Shown here in pieces: positions 9,039-18,962 of a stretch of 64,000 bases of DNA (position 1 is the stretch's first letter; every line of letters starts with the position of its first letter). Below the pieces are notes generated by a model. The model was not told where the DNA came from. It made no database searches and worked only from the letters and a program-made list of their open reading frames with translations. Origin of the DNA: Alkalihalobacillus sp. FSL W8-0930 (lineage in GTDB: Bacteria > Bacillota > Bacilli > Bacillales > Bacillaceae_D). The stretch lies in assembly GCA_037965595.1 (NCBI GenBank), contig CP150183.1, positions 2,728,001 to 2,792,000 of the forward strand, in the 5' to 3' direction. The position numbers and the translations under genes are program-made.

Positions 9039-9065
9039 ATAACCTGCCCATGATGGACAGGTTAT
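9039..9065 (-). terminator. yteJ terminator
   Basis: On the minus strand ATAACCTGtCCATCATGGgCAGGTTAT is followed by TTTTGG. It is a hairpin with a short U-rich tail, 6 bp after the yteJ stop. Confidence 0.8.
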
Positions 9066-9070
9066 GTTCA

Positions 9071-9670
9071 TTATTTCTTATCATGTATCACACTTGTATC
9101 TGCTACAAGATCATGAAGCCCTCGTTTCGTTGGAACAAACGCAACAAACAGATAAAGAATCATGAAAACCGGGAATGTGAAAATTTGAAGATGATAAAAC
9201 AATCGACCGATTCCTTCTCGAAAGATCATTTGCTTCCAGCTTAATGGCTGCCCATTGTCTGAGACAACCTTGATGCCAAGAACCATTTTCCCGACGGTTT
9301 TGCCTATGAACTTTGTCATGATTGCATAGTAGATGAAGAAGGTGATTGCGTACACAAACGTTAATGTAGCAAATGGTCCAATTGTTTGGACACCTTCTCC
9401 CAAAAATGTAAACCACGAGAGAATGAAAATACTATTCAAAGAAGAAAGCACAACCTGATCAAGCAGAAATGCCCAGAACCTCACCCAAAATCCAGCATAC
9501 TGAACAGCTGCTACTTCTTGTTGCATAGCTGTTGGCTCGTTTCCTATCGGTTGAAGATTATCCTCTTCCTGTACGTGTAGCTCATCCGTTGTTTGAATGG
9601 GTTCCTGACTCTTCTTTAAGCGAGCCCTCCTTGAGCGAGCAAGAGGAGTTGACGCATGTTGATTCATCAT
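9071..9670 (-). CDS. yteJ: RDD family membrane protein YteJ
   Basis: 199 residues. The first 60 or so are hydrophilic and charged (RSRRARLKKSQ, then an acidic stretch). An RDD domain follows: YAGFWVRFWAFLLDQVVL with the Arg and Asp that name the family, further membrane segments near LTFVYAITFFIYYAIM and FPVFMILYLFVAFV, and the conserved GKTVGKMVLGIKV between them. Function is unknown; some RDD proteins have been linked to ion or compatible-solute transport. It is adjacent to sppA as in B. subtilis and may share its transcript (15-bp gap). GAAGGGGAG precedes the start. Confidence 0.85.
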   Translation of the reverse strand: MMNQHASTPLARSRRARLKKSQEPIQTTDELHVQEEDNLQPIGNEPTAMQQEVAAVQYAGFWVRFWAFLLDQVVLSSLNSIFILSWFTFLGEGVQTIGPFATLTFVYAITFFIYYAIMTKFIGKTVGKMVLGIKVVSDNGQPLSWKQMIFREGIGRLFYHLQIFTFPVFMILYLFVAFVPTKRGLHDLVADTSVIHDKK

Positions 9671-9685
9671 AAGAAACTCCCCTTC

Positions 9686-10669
9686 CTATTCAGCGTATAA
9701 ATATTTTAAAGTTGGCGCACGGTTTTCAGAGATTAGTTTTTGTAGCATGGTAATCTCTGGATCCTGACCAAACATTTTGTGAGCCGTTAATCCAAGGAAA
9801 TTATAAAGACCCATTGAGTAATTATAACTCACAACTTGGTACGTTCCGCCACCTAGATCTTCACTTAATAACTCAATTGTATCGTCAAGGCTACCAAGTT
9901 CATCAACTAAACCGTTCTCTAGTGCTTGTTTCCCACTATAGATTCGACCATCTCCAATGTTACGAACCGTTTCTTCATCCATGCCGCGCCCTTCAGCGAT
10001 GATTCGAACAAATTCATCATAGGACTCATCAACAAATGCTTGAAGGATCTCACGTTCTTCATCTGTCATTTCTTTATACGGAGACATAATATCTTTATAT
10101 GGACCACTTTTTATCGTATTAAATTTAACGCCATAGTTTTCTGCCAGCTCTGCAAAGTTAATCGATTCCATGATTACCCCAATAGAGCCTGTGATTGTGT
10201 TCGGATTGGCAACAACTTTGTCAGCTGGAGCTGCAATATAATATCCACCTGAGGCTGCCATCCCTCCCATTGATATGTACACGGTCTTCTCGTATTCATC
10301 TTGAGCTTCTAAAATCTTTTCGTAAATTTCGGCACTTTCAAGCACCCCACCACCCGGTGTATTCACTCGAATGATAATACCGTCTACTTCTTGATCGAGA
10401 CTAGCATTTTCAAGTTGAGTTAGAAATGCCTGATGATCATACATTCCTGTGTCAAAAATAGATTGAGTCCCAAGATCTTGAATGACTCCGTCGAGAGTTA
10501 AAACAACAATCTTACCACTCGTTCCTGGTTGGATTACTTCCTCTCCAAATTCAGAGCCAGTGTATTCCTCCAGGTCTAAGCTTGCAAAGCCGACAGCAAG
10601 ATTTGTAATGGTTGAGATGATTAGTAAACCTGCTACGACCGCCAAAGCTGTCCAACGTTTCCAGTTCAT
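9686..10669 (-). CDS. sppA: Signal peptide peptidase SppA (S49)
   Basis: Membrane-anchored serine protease that degrades signal peptides after secretion, in Bacillus also tied to stress and bacteriocin resistance. 327 residues, the short single-domain form. One N-terminal membrane anchor (about 6-29). The catalytic Ser is in SMGGMAASGGYYIAAP and the catalytic Lys in FNTIKSGPYKDIM, the Ser-Lys dyad of family S49. The NPNTITGSIGVI strand follows the nucleophile. TTTAAAGGAGTGG gives the ribosome site. It sits directly upstream of yteJ on the same strand. Confidence 0.95.
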   Translation of the reverse strand: MNWKRWTALAVVAGLLIISTITNLAVGFASLDLEEYTGSEFGEEVIQPGTSGKIVVLTLDGVIQDLGTQSIFDTGMYDHQAFLTQLENASLDQEVDGIIIRVNTPGGGVLESAEIYEKILEAQDEYEKTVYISMGGMAASGGYYIAAPADKVVANPNTITGSIGVIMESINFAELAENYGVKFNTIKSGPYKDIMSPYKEMTDEEREILQAFVDESYDEFVRIIAEGRGMDEETVRNIGDGRIYSGKQALENGLVDELGSLDDTIELLSEDLGGGTYQVVSYNYSMGLYNFLGLTAHKMFGQDPEITMLQKLISENRAPTLKYLYAE

Positions 10670-10726
10670 AATTCCACTCCTTTAAAGCATTTTAAACCAC
10701 CTATCACTATACCATAAAAAACCAGT

Positions 10727-12328
10727 TTACCGTGCTTCTTTTTCATACATGACCGTGTTATCAACGATGGTCATTAATACATCCGCTGATAAATACTCTT
10801 CAATGTCACACGTAAACAAATTATGAGATAGCACGGTAAAGTCCGCGTCAAAGCCTAATGCGATTTTGCCTCTTCTTTCTTCCATTCCAATTGCATATGC
10901 GCTTCCAGTAGTAAACAATTGTACTGCTTCAAATCGGCTTAATTTCTGTGCAGGCAAATATCCATCATGCACGTCTTCATCAGGGTGACGACGAGTTAGA
11001 GCTGCATGCATCCCAAGCAATGGACCAGGCGGTTCAATAGGTGCATCTGATCCACCAGCACAATGTAATCCCGCGTCTAATAACGTTTTCCAGGCGAACG
11101 ACGAAGCCAGGCGCTTTTGACCTAACCGATCTTCTACCCACGGAAAATCTGTGGCAACAAAACGAGGCTGCAGGTCGAGAATGGCTTCAAGCGGTTTAAT
11201 CCGCTCAATGAGTTCAGGACGAGCGACCTGTAAATGAATCAAACGGTCACGCCCTTCAACTGGTGGGTATTCCTCTAGTGCATTAATTGCTTGTTCGAGG
11301 GCCGCGTCTCCAATCACATGCACAGCTACTGGCATGTGGTGTTCTCTCGCTTTTTGAACAAGTGCTTTAAACTCATCTTCGGTGTGCATAAAGACACCAT
11401 AATTTTCAGGATCATCTGAATATGGTTCTGAGAGTCTTGCTGTTCTTCCCCCTAACGCCCCATCCGCAAAAATTTTCATGGATCCAATTTCAAGATAATC
11501 GGTGAGCTTACCTGGTCCATATCCACTTTTTTTCATTGCATCGATTTGCTCATGATGAATGAGGAAATTGGTCCTGAAGCGAAACCCTTCCTTATGTATT
11601 AACGATTGAAACACATCTAAGGTTTCAGAAAATCCATTATAATAATTCATATCCTCTGTATGACCACCAGTTATTCCGTGAGTAAGCAAGTCCTGAACCG
11701 AAAGCTTTAAGGCTTGATAGACATACTGACGATCTACAGGAGGCATTACCTCTTTAATTAAATCAACTGCTGTATCCATTAAGTATCCAGTCGGTTCCCC
11801 TTGAGCATCACGCTCAATCACTCCACCTGGAGGATCTGGTGTTTCTTTTGTAATGCCAGCGAGCATCAAGGCTTCTGAATTAACTAAGGCTGCGTGACGA
11901 CATACTCTAGATGCATATAAAGGTTTGTTTGGACTAATGTTATCTAATTCGTATCTTGTAAATATTTTTTGGTCTGGAAAATTATATTCATTCCAACCTT
12001 CCGCAATGACCCATTTTTCTTCTATATTTTCCTGTGCTTTTTTGATAAGCCAGCTTTCCATTTCATGAGACGATGTGGCTTGTGATAAATCAAGCCGTAA
12101 TAGTTTTTCTCCGTGACCAATCATATGTAGATGACTGTCAACAAATCCTGGATACACAAAGCCTCCCGCTACATCCTTGATTTCTGTGATACTCTCTTTA
12201 AATTGTTCAAGTAACTGTTCTTTTGATCCCATCGCTGCAATTCTTCCATCTACAACATAAACCGCTTCCACTGTCGCATCTTGCTCAGCAAGCGTAAAAA
12301 ACGTTCCGTTCTGCCAAAGAGTCCCCAT
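10727..12328 (-). CDS. ytcJ: Metal-dependent amidohydrolase YtcJ
   Basis: 533 residues of the amidohydrolase_3 group (N-substituted formamide deformylase/YtcJ type). The metal site begins with SHLHMIGHG near residue 65. Further signs are the conserved K in SMKIFADGALGG (usually the carboxylated lysine region), HVIGDAAL, and the catalytic Asp in AGGSDAP. The C-terminal dihydroorotase-like beta-sandwich closes with ALGFDADFTVL. The substrate is unknown. The order sppA-ytcJ-sspA-thiI is the Bacillus order. A standalone gene by spacing; GAAGGGAAG precedes the start. Confidence 0.85.
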   Translation of the reverse strand: MGTLWQNGTFFTLAEQDATVEAVYVVDGRIAAMGSKEQLLEQFKESITEIKDVAGGFVYPGFVDSHLHMIGHGEKLLRLDLSQATSSHEMESWLIKKAQENIEEKWVIAEGWNEYNFPDQKIFTRYELDNISPNKPLYASRVCRHAALVNSEALMLAGITKETPDPPGGVIERDAQGEPTGYLMDTAVDLIKEVMPPVDRQYVYQALKLSVQDLLTHGITGGHTEDMNYYNGFSETLDVFQSLIHKEGFRFRTNFLIHHEQIDAMKKSGYGPGKLTDYLEIGSMKIFADGALGGRTARLSEPYSDDPENYGVFMHTEDEFKALVQKAREHHMPVAVHVIGDAALEQAINALEEYPPVEGRDRLIHLQVARPELIERIKPLEAILDLQPRFVATDFPWVEDRLGQKRLASSFAWKTLLDAGLHCAGGSDAPIEPPGPLLGMHAALTRRHPDEDVHDGYLPAQKLSRFEAVQLFTTGSAYAIGMEERRGKIALGFDADFTVLSHNLFTCDIEEYLSADVLMTIVDNTVMYEKEAR

Positions 12329-12417
12329 CTTAATCTTCCCTTCGTGAAATGTTGCCTACATTAACTATCGTGACAGAAACATTTCCATTCGGCAATATTT
12401 TTGTACACAACGAAAGA

Positions 12418-12438
12418 GGGGAAGCTCAATGCTTCCCC
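12418..12438 (-). terminator. sspA terminator
   Basis: GGGGAAGC-5-GCTTCCCC, a perfect 8-bp stem, followed on the minus strand by TCTTTCGTTGT; 22 bp after the spore protein gene. Confidence 0.75.
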
Positions 12439-12459
12439 CCGAATCCAAAACGTATGAAA

Positions 12460-12663
12460 TTAATAGCTGCCGCCACCAAGTTGCTTTTCAGCCGCTTGTA
12501 CTAGACGTTTAGTGATCTCTCCACCTACAGAGCCGTTAGCACGTGCTGTAGTATCAGCTCCAAGTTGAACACCAAACTCAGAAGCGATTTCGTACTTCAT
12601 TTTGTCAAGAGCTTGTTGTACTCCAGGTACTAAAAGATCGTTTGAACTTTTGTTGTCTGCCAT
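12460..12663 (-). CDS. sspA: Alpha/beta-type small acid-soluble spore protein
   Basis: 67-residue DNA-binding protein that coats and protects spore DNA from UV, heat and oxidation and is degraded at germination. Family features: [26 protein letters not shown], with the GPR protease cleavage site EIASEFGV at about 26-33, and the second DNA-binding block [13 protein letters not shown]. Full length for the family. GGGAGGTGAAAC is a strong ribosome site. A sigma-G-type promoter lies upstream, which agrees with forespore expression. Which ssp paralogue it equals in other species cannot be told; the symbol follows the B. subtilis gene at this locus. Confidence 0.95.
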   Translation of the reverse strand: MADNKSSNDLLVPGVQQALDKMKYEIASEFGVQLGADTTARANGSVGGEITKRLVQAAEKQLGGGSY

Positions 12664-12688
12664 GTTGTTTCACCTCCCTCGGTACTTA

Positions 12689-12717
12689 TAGAATGACCCG
12701 AGAGAGCAGAAACATAC
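12689..12717 (-). promoter_or_regulatory. Sigma-G-type promoter of sspA
   Basis: On the minus strand GTATG (-35, 12713-12717), 17 bp, CATTCTA (-10, 12689-12695). Both match the forespore sigma-G consensus (GNATR and CATNNTA), 26 bp before the start codon. Confidence 0.75.
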
Positions 12718-12745
12718 AAAAAGAAATTTGGTAAAATTTATTTAA

Positions 12746-13951
12746 TTAAAATAGATCTTCTATTGCTTGTTCAACATCATCTAAATTCGTTAAGTCAATT
12801 GTCTCTATTCCTTCTACTGCGCGCGTCACATGTTCCTCTACCTTAATGTACTGCTCAAACTTATTCGCGTGCTTACGAGAAGGTTTCGTTTTTGAATCGG
12901 ATGGTAAAAAGATTGTACAGCAATCTTCATATGGCAAGATTGATGTTTCATATGTGCCGATCTTCTTTGCCAAATCCATGACCTCTAACTTATCCATTGT
13001 AATCAATGGACGGATAACTGGATAATTCGTTACCTCATTAATGGTATGAATGCTATGCAAGGTTTGACTTGCCACCTGGCCTAGGCTATCTCCCGTTGCA
13101 ATTCCTAGGAAGCCTTTGTCCTCCGCTACCTTTGTGGCGATACGCATCATCATTCGGCGCATGATCGTCATTTGAAAATTGCTTGGAGCTTCATCACGAA
13201 TATGCGTCTGAACATCCGTGAATGGTACAACGTGAAGCTTTATATTTCCTCCAAAGGAATTCAGCCTTTTAGCCAAATCCATGACCTTTTGTTTTGCACG
13301 TTCACTTGTATAAGGTGGGCTGTGAAAGTGGATTGCTTCAAGGTCAGCTCCACGCTTCATTGCAAGATATCCTGCTACCGGACTATCAATTCCGCCCGAA
13401 AGCATAAGTAATAATTTACCACTTGTTCCTGCTGGCAATCCTCCAGCCCCTTTAAACGAACTGGTTGTAATGTATGCCGCTGTCTCTCTGACCTCAACAT
13501 GAATGGTCGCATCCGGATGATGCACATCAACTGTTAAATGCTCGGTATGTGCGAGTACATACCCACCAATTTTGTGATTTAACGTTTGTGAGTCAACAGG
13601 GAACGGCTTATACGCACGGCGTGTGACAATTTTAAATGTGCGAATAGTTCCTTCTGATTCTTGAACGGCTTTTAATGCGGCTTTTTGCATATCCTCTACT
13701 ACATGATCAACACGTATTGCTAAGCTAAAGGAATGGATCCCAAAAATATCTTTTAATAATTCAACAATTGGCGCAGGTTCTGCCTCATTTAATTCAACAA
13801 TAATTCGACCAAATGTCCGCTTAACCTTAATGCCTTGTATTGGCTTAAGTACGTGTCGAATATTTGAAAGGAGCTGCTTCTCAAATGCCACCCGGTTTTT
13901 CCCTTTTAAAGCTAATTCACCGTAACGTATTAAAATATGATCATACTTCAT
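12746..13951 (-). CDS. thiI: tRNA 4-thiouridine sulfurtransferase
   Basis: Adenylates uridine 8 of tRNA and inserts sulfur to form s4U; in some bacteria it also serves thiamine synthesis. 401 residues, the rhodanese-less Bacillus form. Domains: ferredoxin-like N-terminus (1-60), THUMP (about 60-165), PP-loop ATPase ([16 protein letters not shown] near 180). C-terminal conserved pieces include [14 protein letters not shown] and [13 protein letters not shown]. Its start overlaps the desulfurase stop by 4 bp. The pair forms the dedicated s4U system known from B. subtilis, where the desulfurase hands sulfur straight to ThiI without a rhodanese domain. Confidence 0.96.
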   Translation of the reverse strand: MKYDHILIRYGELALKGKNRVAFEKQLLSNIRHVLKPIQGIKVKRTFGRIIVELNEAEPAPIVELLKDIFGIHSFSLAIRVDHVVEDMQKAALKAVQESEGTIRTFKIVTRRAYKPFPVDSQTLNHKIGGYVLAHTEHLTVDVHHPDATIHVEVRETAAYITTSSFKGAGGLPAGTSGKLLLMLSGGIDSPVAGYLAMKRGADLEAIHFHSPPYTSERAKQKVMDLAKRLNSFGGNIKLHVVPFTDVQTHIRDEAPSNFQMTIMRRMMMRIATKVAEDKGFLGIATGDSLGQVASQTLHSIHTINEVTNYPVIRPLITMDKLEVMDLAKKIGTYETSILPYEDCCTIFLPSDSKTKPSRKHANKFEQYIKVEEHVTRAVEGIETIDLTNLDDVEQAIEDLF

Positions 13952-15099
13952 ACTCGTTCTTTCACCACTTTTCTAATTCTAGGCAGGAGTTGATCCATTG
14001 CCGTTATAAATGCTTCTATTTCTTGTTCAGTTGAATCATAAGATAAACTGATGCGGATGGCGCTGCCTGCAACTTCCTCTGATTTCCCCATTGCTAGTAA
14101 CACTCTACTTGGTTCAAGTTGTTTAGATGAACAAGCTGACTGTGTGGATACATAGATCTCTTGTTCAGCAAGCTCTTGAATAATGACCTCAGGTTTATAC
14201 CCTGGCGCTGAAAAATTAACAATGTGTGGCGCTCCTCGTTCAGGGTGCGAATTTAAAACAAGAGCATCAGAATGAGCAGCATAGTCTACAAGCCGCTTGC
14301 GAAGTCTCAGAAGCTTTTGTCTTTCTCTTTTCGCCCTCTCAAGCTCCATTTTATACGCTTTAGCCATCGCCGCAGCACCTGCTACATGTTCAGTTCCACC
14401 TCTATAACCAAACTCTTGATCTCCACCATGAAGTAACGGGGTTAATTGAAGGTTTGGCCTTATATAAAGGAGTGCTGTACCTTTTAAGCCATGAATTTTA
14501 TGAGCTGACATAGTTAAAAGATCAATTTTAGCTTTTTTAATCGATAACGAGACCTTCCCAGCTCCTTGAACATGATCAACATGAAACCGCACATGAGGAT
14601 ACCGGGCAAGTAACGCGCCCATTTCCTCCACAGGTTGTATTGTACCAGTTTCATTATTGACATGACTAATCGATACTAGGGATGTCTCCTTAGTAATGGC
14701 TTGCTCAAGCTCATTTATAGAAAGGCATCCATATTCATCAACAGGCAAATATGTTACACGATACCCGTTCGTTTCAAGCCATTTAAAGGTTTCATTTACG
14801 GAAGCATGTTCGCTTGCTGTTGTGATAAGATGTGTTCCCTTTTGAAAGGAAGATTGGAGCGTTCCTTTGATTGCCAAGTTGTTGCTCTCTGTTCCACTTG
14901 CTGTAAATAAAATCGATGACGGTTCGACTTCAAGTAATTCAGCCATAAGAGCTCGTGACCGATTAAGAACTTTCTCGGATTCAACGCCTAATCGATGAAG
15001 GGAAGAAGCATTCCCGAAGAATTGCTTCGACACCGTTAGATAGGTATTCAGAACCTCTTCATTTGGAGCGGTTGTTGCACTGTTATCTAAATAAATCAT
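13948..15099 (-). CDS. nifZ: Cysteine desulfurase dedicated to ThiI
   Basis: PLP enzyme that takes sulfur from cysteine as a persulfide for tRNA thiolation. 383 residues, class V aminotransferase fold. [17 protein letters not shown] is the N-terminus. The PLP lysine is in [12 protein letters not shown] and the active cysteine in [14 protein letters not shown]. The gene is fused into one operon with thiI by a 4-bp overlap, as in B. subtilis (nifZ-thiI). AAAAGGAG precedes the ATG. No scaffold gene of the Isc or Suf type is nearby, which also points to tRNA modification and not Fe-S assembly. Confidence 0.93.
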   Translation of the reverse strand: MIYLDNSATTAPNEEVLNTYLTVSKQFFGNASSLHRLGVESEKVLNRSRALMAELLEVEPSSILFTASGTESNNLAIKGTLQSSFQKGTHLITTASEHASVNETFKWLETNGYRVTYLPVDEYGCLSINELEQAITKETSLVSISHVNNETGTIQPVEEMGALLARYPHVRFHVDHVQGAGKVSLSIKKAKIDLLTMSAHKIHGLKGTALLYIRPNLQLTPLLHGGDQEFGYRGGTEHVAGAAAMAKAYKMELERAKRERQKLLRLRKRLVDYAAHSDALVLNSHPERGAPHIVNFSAPGYKPEVIIQELAEQEIYVSTQSACSSKQLEPSRVLLAMGKSEEVAGSAIRISLSYDSTEQEIEAFITAMDQLLPRIRKVVKERV

Positions 15100-15180
15100 G
15101 TCGTTCAGACTCCTTTTTGTGCATCCGTATATACTAGCATCATCTCATGAAATTGACAAAGACGGGCGGTTAGAAGGCGT

Positions 15181-15210
15181 AAAAAAACCCCTTCCATAGA
15201 AGGAGCTTTT
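15181..15210 (-). terminator. ezrA terminator
   Basis: On the minus strand CTCCTTCTATGGAAGGGG is followed by TTTTTTTAC. The hairpin begins at the ezrA stop region. Confidence 0.75.
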
Positions 15211-15212
15211 CC

Positions 15213-16901
15213 CTACGCAGAAACATGTTCTGATACCCGCTCTACGACCCCTTTTTCATAGGGTTCCACCGCACGCACAGCACATTCAATCGCTTCATCA
15301 TATTCGTAATTTCTGAACAACCGTTCGGCTTGTGCAAGCAATTGACGTGTTTCGTCACTACGATTGCGGTAACGGTTGCTGTACTGAATCACTCGTTCAG
15401 CAAGCTCTGCTGACTTAATAGTTTCAGCAATGAGTTCATCATTCGCTTCAATTAAAGCGATAGCCTCTTCAACCTTTTCTGTCACTTGTTTCATCTCAAG
15501 GGGAACCTGGTCTAAAAGCTCCACAGCTTCTTGAATGTTCTTGTCTCCTGCTTCCAATTGTTCAAGTGCTCTGGCTGGCAGACCAGGAATATTGCTCTTC
15601 CGTATCACTCGTTTTCCTTCTAATACGACCGAGCGGAGCCTTGAAATAGTTTCTTTTGCTTTTAATTCTTCTTCACGTAATTCATAAAGCTTACCAGAGC
15701 CTTGCTTAATATAGTCGGCTAACTCATCTAAACGTTCTTCCCACTCTAAGACCATTTCATGAATCGACGTAAAGGTTTGTTTTTCATTCTCTGTTACATC
15801 AACGATTACTTGAAGCTGGTTCGTCATTTCCGTAAGCTGCTTCTGAAGATGTTCCTTTGATTCAACTTCCTCTTGCGCTAATCGATAACTCTTTTGAACA
15901 TGTGCAAGTTCACTAAGAAGTGTGTGCAGTTCCTGACTTGTTCGATCAAGCTGATGCTTCAAATGAGGGAGCTGTTCTAATGTCTTTTTCTTTGATTGAA
16001 CTTCTTCATCAAGCGTGTCATAAATTTGTTCAATCTGATTATGAATGATATCCATGCGTTCATTTGCAGCTTCAGTATCAAGATTCTTTAATAATGTTTG
16101 AATCTCTTCGACTTCCTGCTTCATATCTTCGAGCTTCGGCTCTAGTGCTAGTGGATCAAGCTGATAGCCCTTTTCTTTCATATCTGAAATACCAAGCTCT
16201 AAATTCTTTATCTCAGCAGGTAATGTAGTTCTGATTTGTACCATCATCTTTGGTAAAACCTCTGCTTGTGCTTCTACTTGAATCAAGATTTCTTTTAATT
16301 GAAGAAGTTCTTGTCGGGCTTGGAGGTAACTACCTGACTTCGTCGCCTCATCAAATGAAGCAAGTCCTGCTTTTACATGACTCATGTTTTCGTCTAACAA
16401 ACGAATCGCTTCATAAAAAGATCCCCGCTTTTTCAACAGGTCGCTTGAAAGTCTTGTATACGTTTCCCGTAACTCACCGATTTCGTTGCGGTTTTTCTGT
16501 TCGCTTGTAACTAACTGCTCAATTTCATCAATCATAATATCGAGTTCACTGTCAATTGTATCTAAGCGCTCATGAGTAGACTGAACAAGCTCTTTTGCTT
16601 TTTTAATTTGATACTTGTTTGCATGCTCTTCAATATCAAAAAGTGTCTCTTCAATGTTTGGCATGATCTGACCGACAATCTCATCCCAATTGCTTCTCCA
16701 CACCTCAAATTTTTCTTCCGTTTCACCAGCCATTTGAAGTTGCTTTACCTTTGCTATTTCATCAGGAATCGGCCTGGTTGAAATACCATTCTTCTTTTCC
16801 TCCAGCTTATCAACGTCCTTGTAGATATTTTTTCGTATGTACATGCCTACTAAATAGGCGATTATCGCGATTGCAAGAATAATGAGAATTAAATAAACCA
16901 C
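15213..16901 (-). CDS. ezrA: Septation ring formation regulator EzrA
   Basis: Membrane-anchored regulator that restrains FtsZ ring assembly and links FtsZ to septal wall synthesis. From a GTG at 16901, preceded by GAAGGGAG at 8 bases, it has 562 residues, equal to the B. subtilis protein as remembered. Upstream in-frame codons exist but would place about 30 hydrophobic and polar residues before the anchor. One N-terminal membrane segment (VVYLILIILAIAIIAYLVG, about 1-19) is followed by long coiled-coil, spectrin-like repeats rich in Glu, Gln and Leu. Conserved early motif: KVKQLQMAGETEEKFEVWR. Divergent from hisJ, as in B. subtilis. Confidence 0.95.
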   Translation of the reverse strand: MVYLILIILAIAIIAYLVGMYIRKNIYKDVDKLEEKKNGISTRPIPDEIAKVKQLQMAGETEEKFEVWRSNWDEIVGQIMPNIEETLFDIEEHANKYQIKKAKELVQSTHERLDTIDSELDIMIDEIEQLVTSEQKNRNEIGELRETYTRLSSDLLKKRGSFYEAIRLLDENMSHVKAGLASFDEATKSGSYLQARQELLQLKEILIQVEAQAEVLPKMMVQIRTTLPAEIKNLELGISDMKEKGYQLDPLALEPKLEDMKQEVEEIQTLLKNLDTEAANERMDIIHNQIEQIYDTLDEEVQSKKKTLEQLPHLKHQLDRTSQELHTLLSELAHVQKSYRLAQEEVESKEHLQKQLTEMTNQLQVIVDVTENEKQTFTSIHEMVLEWEERLDELADYIKQGSGKLYELREEELKAKETISRLRSVVLEGKRVIRKSNIPGLPARALEQLEAGDKNIQEAVELLDQVPLEMKQVTEKVEEAIALIEANDELIAETIKSAELAERVIQYSNRYRNRSDETRQLLAQAERLFRNYEYDEAIECAVRAVEPYEKGVVERVSEHVSA

Positions 16902-17156
16902 TTGAGGGACTCCCTTCTCTAGCTCCAGTAAGACAAATTCATGTGATGAAAATGGTAACTGAGTTAATATATATGTAATTTCTCTAACAATCCTCAAAAT
17001 CCTCTTTTTTTCGTAAGATTATCGAGTTCTTTCTACAATTAAGTATGTATTATGATACCATGAAACCAACTATTTGTGTTCTCTTTTGTAGGAATGGTTT
17101 TGTTTATCCTGTGTCTAACACAAATAGCCCATCTGAATGAAAAGGGAGAGATCAAT

Positions 17157-17969
17157 TTGCTTAAATATGATGGACATATTCACACCCCTTTTTGTCCACA
17201 TGGTACGAAAGATGAGTTAAATCGGTATTGTGAACAAGCCATTAAGGAAGGGTTATCCGGCATAACATTTACTGAGCATGCCCCTCTTCCTGAAAATTTT
17301 GTTGATCCTGCCCCTACTCAGGATAGTGCCATGCCTAAAAGTCAGCTGTATCAATACATTGAACAAGTACAAGCTGTAAGAACACAGTATAAGGATCAAC
17401 TAACGGTTGGAGTCGGTCTTGAAGTAGACTTTATTGAAGGCTACGAGAAAGAGGTCACTACCTTATTAAATGAAGTTGGACCAATGCTCACAGACAGTAT
17501 TTTGTCGGTGCATTTTCTAAAGGTGCAAAATCAGTATATGTGTATGGATTTTAGTCCAGAGCTTTTCCAAGAAATTGCCGATTTACTAGGTTCAGTGGAT
17601 GCCGCTCATCAGTTGTATTACGAAACGGTACATAAGTCAGTCCAAGCTGATTTAGGACCCTATAAACCAAAGCGCGTTGGCCATATTACTCTTGCGAATA
17701 AGTTTCAAAAAAGGGTGCAGCCTACTCGGTCATTTGCCAAGGAGATTGATCAACTTCTCCTAGCGATAAAAGAACGTGGGTATGCCCTTGATTATAATCT
17801 TGCCGGCTTGCGTAAGCCATTATGTAAAGAAAGCTATCCACCATATGATGTAGCAGTGCAAGCAGCTTCTATGGAAATTCCATTGATTTTTGGATCTGAT
17901 TCTCACCAAGCAAAGGAAGTATCGATTGCTTGGAGCGAGTATAATGGCATTCAGTTGTCAACTCCATAA
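17157..17969 (+). CDS. hisJ: Histidinol-phosphatase (PHP family)
   Basis: Removes phosphate from histidinol phosphate in histidine synthesis. The TTG at 17157 is chosen because GGGAG lies 8 bases before it and the protein then begins MLKYDGHIHTPFCPHG, the normal PHP start; upstream hydrophobic codons are not used. 270 residues. Metal ligands come from HIHTPFCPHG, FTEHAPLP, VGLEVDFIEG, SVHFLK and the C-terminal GSDSHQAKEV. The gene stands apart from any his operon here, as hisJ does in B. subtilis, between ezrA and the next minus-strand cluster. A shared bidirectional terminator follows. Confidence 0.93.
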   Translation: MLKYDGHIHTPFCPHGTKDELNRYCEQAIKEGLSGITFTEHAPLPENFVDPAPTQDSAMPKSQLYQYIEQVQAVRTQYKDQLTVGVGLEVDFIEGYEKEVTTLLNEVGPMLTDSILSVHFLKVQNQYMCMDFSPELFQEIADLLGSVDAAHQLYYETVHKSVQADLGPYKPKRVGHITLANKFQKRVQPTRSFAKEIDQLLLAIKERGYALDYNLAGLRKPLCKESYPPYDVAVQAASMEIPLIFGSDSHQAKEVSIAWSEYNGIQLSTP

Positions 17970-17975
17970 TAAGAA

Positions 17976-18008
17976 ATGCCTCCAGGGATCCAGGTCCTTT
18001 GGAGGCAT
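17976..18008. terminator. Bidirectional terminator between hisJ and rbsB
   Basis: ATGCCTCCA pairs with TGGAGGCAT around a 15-base loop, between two convergent genes, with A/T-rich flanks. Confidence 0.75.
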
Positions 18009-18021
18009 ATTTAATACTTGG

Positions 18022-18948
18022 TTATTTTTTGATAAGCTCTAAATCTACAGGAATAAAGTCTTCAACTTCCTCGCCGTTTAAGACACTATTAGCTGCTTCT
18101 AATGCTTCATATCCAATAATGGTTGGCTGCTGTGCAACTGTTCCAGCCATGCGGTCGTTGCCTACTGCTTCTACTGCATCAATTGTCGCATCAAAACCGA
18201 TAATGACGATATCATCTTGTCCTGCAGCTTCAATGGCTTCAAGTGCTCCTAATGCCATTTCATCATTGTGAGCAAATACACCTTCGATATCGCTGTTTCC
18301 TTGAAGAATGTTCTCCATAACCGTTAATCCTTCTGCGCGGTCAAAGTTTGCCGTTTGCTTCGCGACTACATCAAGCGACTCATTAGCAATATTATTAAAG
18401 CCTTCCCCGCGCTCACGTGCAGCAGAAGATCCTGGGATCCCTTCAAGTTCAGCCACTTTAGCACCTTCACCAACTAATTCAACCATGAGTTCACCTGCAA
18501 GCTCTCCTCCTGCGATATTATCTGAGGCGATATGTGTAACCACCTCACCGCCATCAGCACCACGGTCTACTGTGATAACCGGAATGTCTGCGTTATTTGC
18601 TGCTTCAATTGCAGCTGTTACAGCTGAAGAGTCTGTTGGATTAATAACAATTAAGTCAACACCACGTTGAATTAAATCCTCAACATCACTGATCTGCTTT
18701 GAACTATCATCCTGTGCATCAACAGTCACTAATACTAAACCAAGTTCAGATGCCTTAACCTCCGCTCCTTCTTCTAATGTCACAAAGAACGGGTTATTTA
18801 ATGTAGACACTGAAAATCCAACTGTAAAGTCTTCACTGCTACCTTCTGTGCCCTCGTTATCATTGCTTTCACTAACAGGTGATTCAGTTGAACAAGCTCC
18901 CATTAGTAGTACAGTACTTAGTCCTGTTGCCGCTAACCATTTTTTCAT
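18022..18948 (-). CDS. rbsB: Ribose ABC transporter substrate-binding lipoprotein
   Basis: Binds D-ribose outside the membrane and delivers it to RbsAC. 308 residues. Lipoprotein signal peptide with lipobox LMGAC (Cys 19), followed by a Ser/Glu-rich linker and a periplasmic-binding fold of the LacI/ribose type: VGFSVSTLNNPFFVTLEEGA, LIVINPTDSSAV, PVITVDRGADGG, GVFAHNDEMALGALEA. Last gene of the rbs operon, 14 bp after rbsC. AAAGGAGAGAG is the ribosome site. The family and full operon make ribose by far the likeliest ligand. Confidence 0.95.
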   Translation of the reverse strand: MKKWLAATGLSTVLLMGACSTESPVSESNDNEGTEGSSEDFTVGFSVSTLNNPFFVTLEEGAEVKASELGLVLVTVDAQDDSSKQISDVEDLIQRGVDLIVINPTDSSAVTAAIEAANNADIPVITVDRGADGGEVVTHIASDNIAGGELAGELMVELVGEGAKVAELEGIPGSSAARERGEGFNNIANESLDVVAKQTANFDRAEGLTVMENILQGNSDIEGVFAHNDEMALGALEAIEAAGQDDIVIIGFDATIDAVEAVGNDRMAGTVAQQPTIIGYEALEAANSVLNGEEVEDFIPVDLELIKK

Positions 18949-18962
18949 CTCTACTCTCTCCT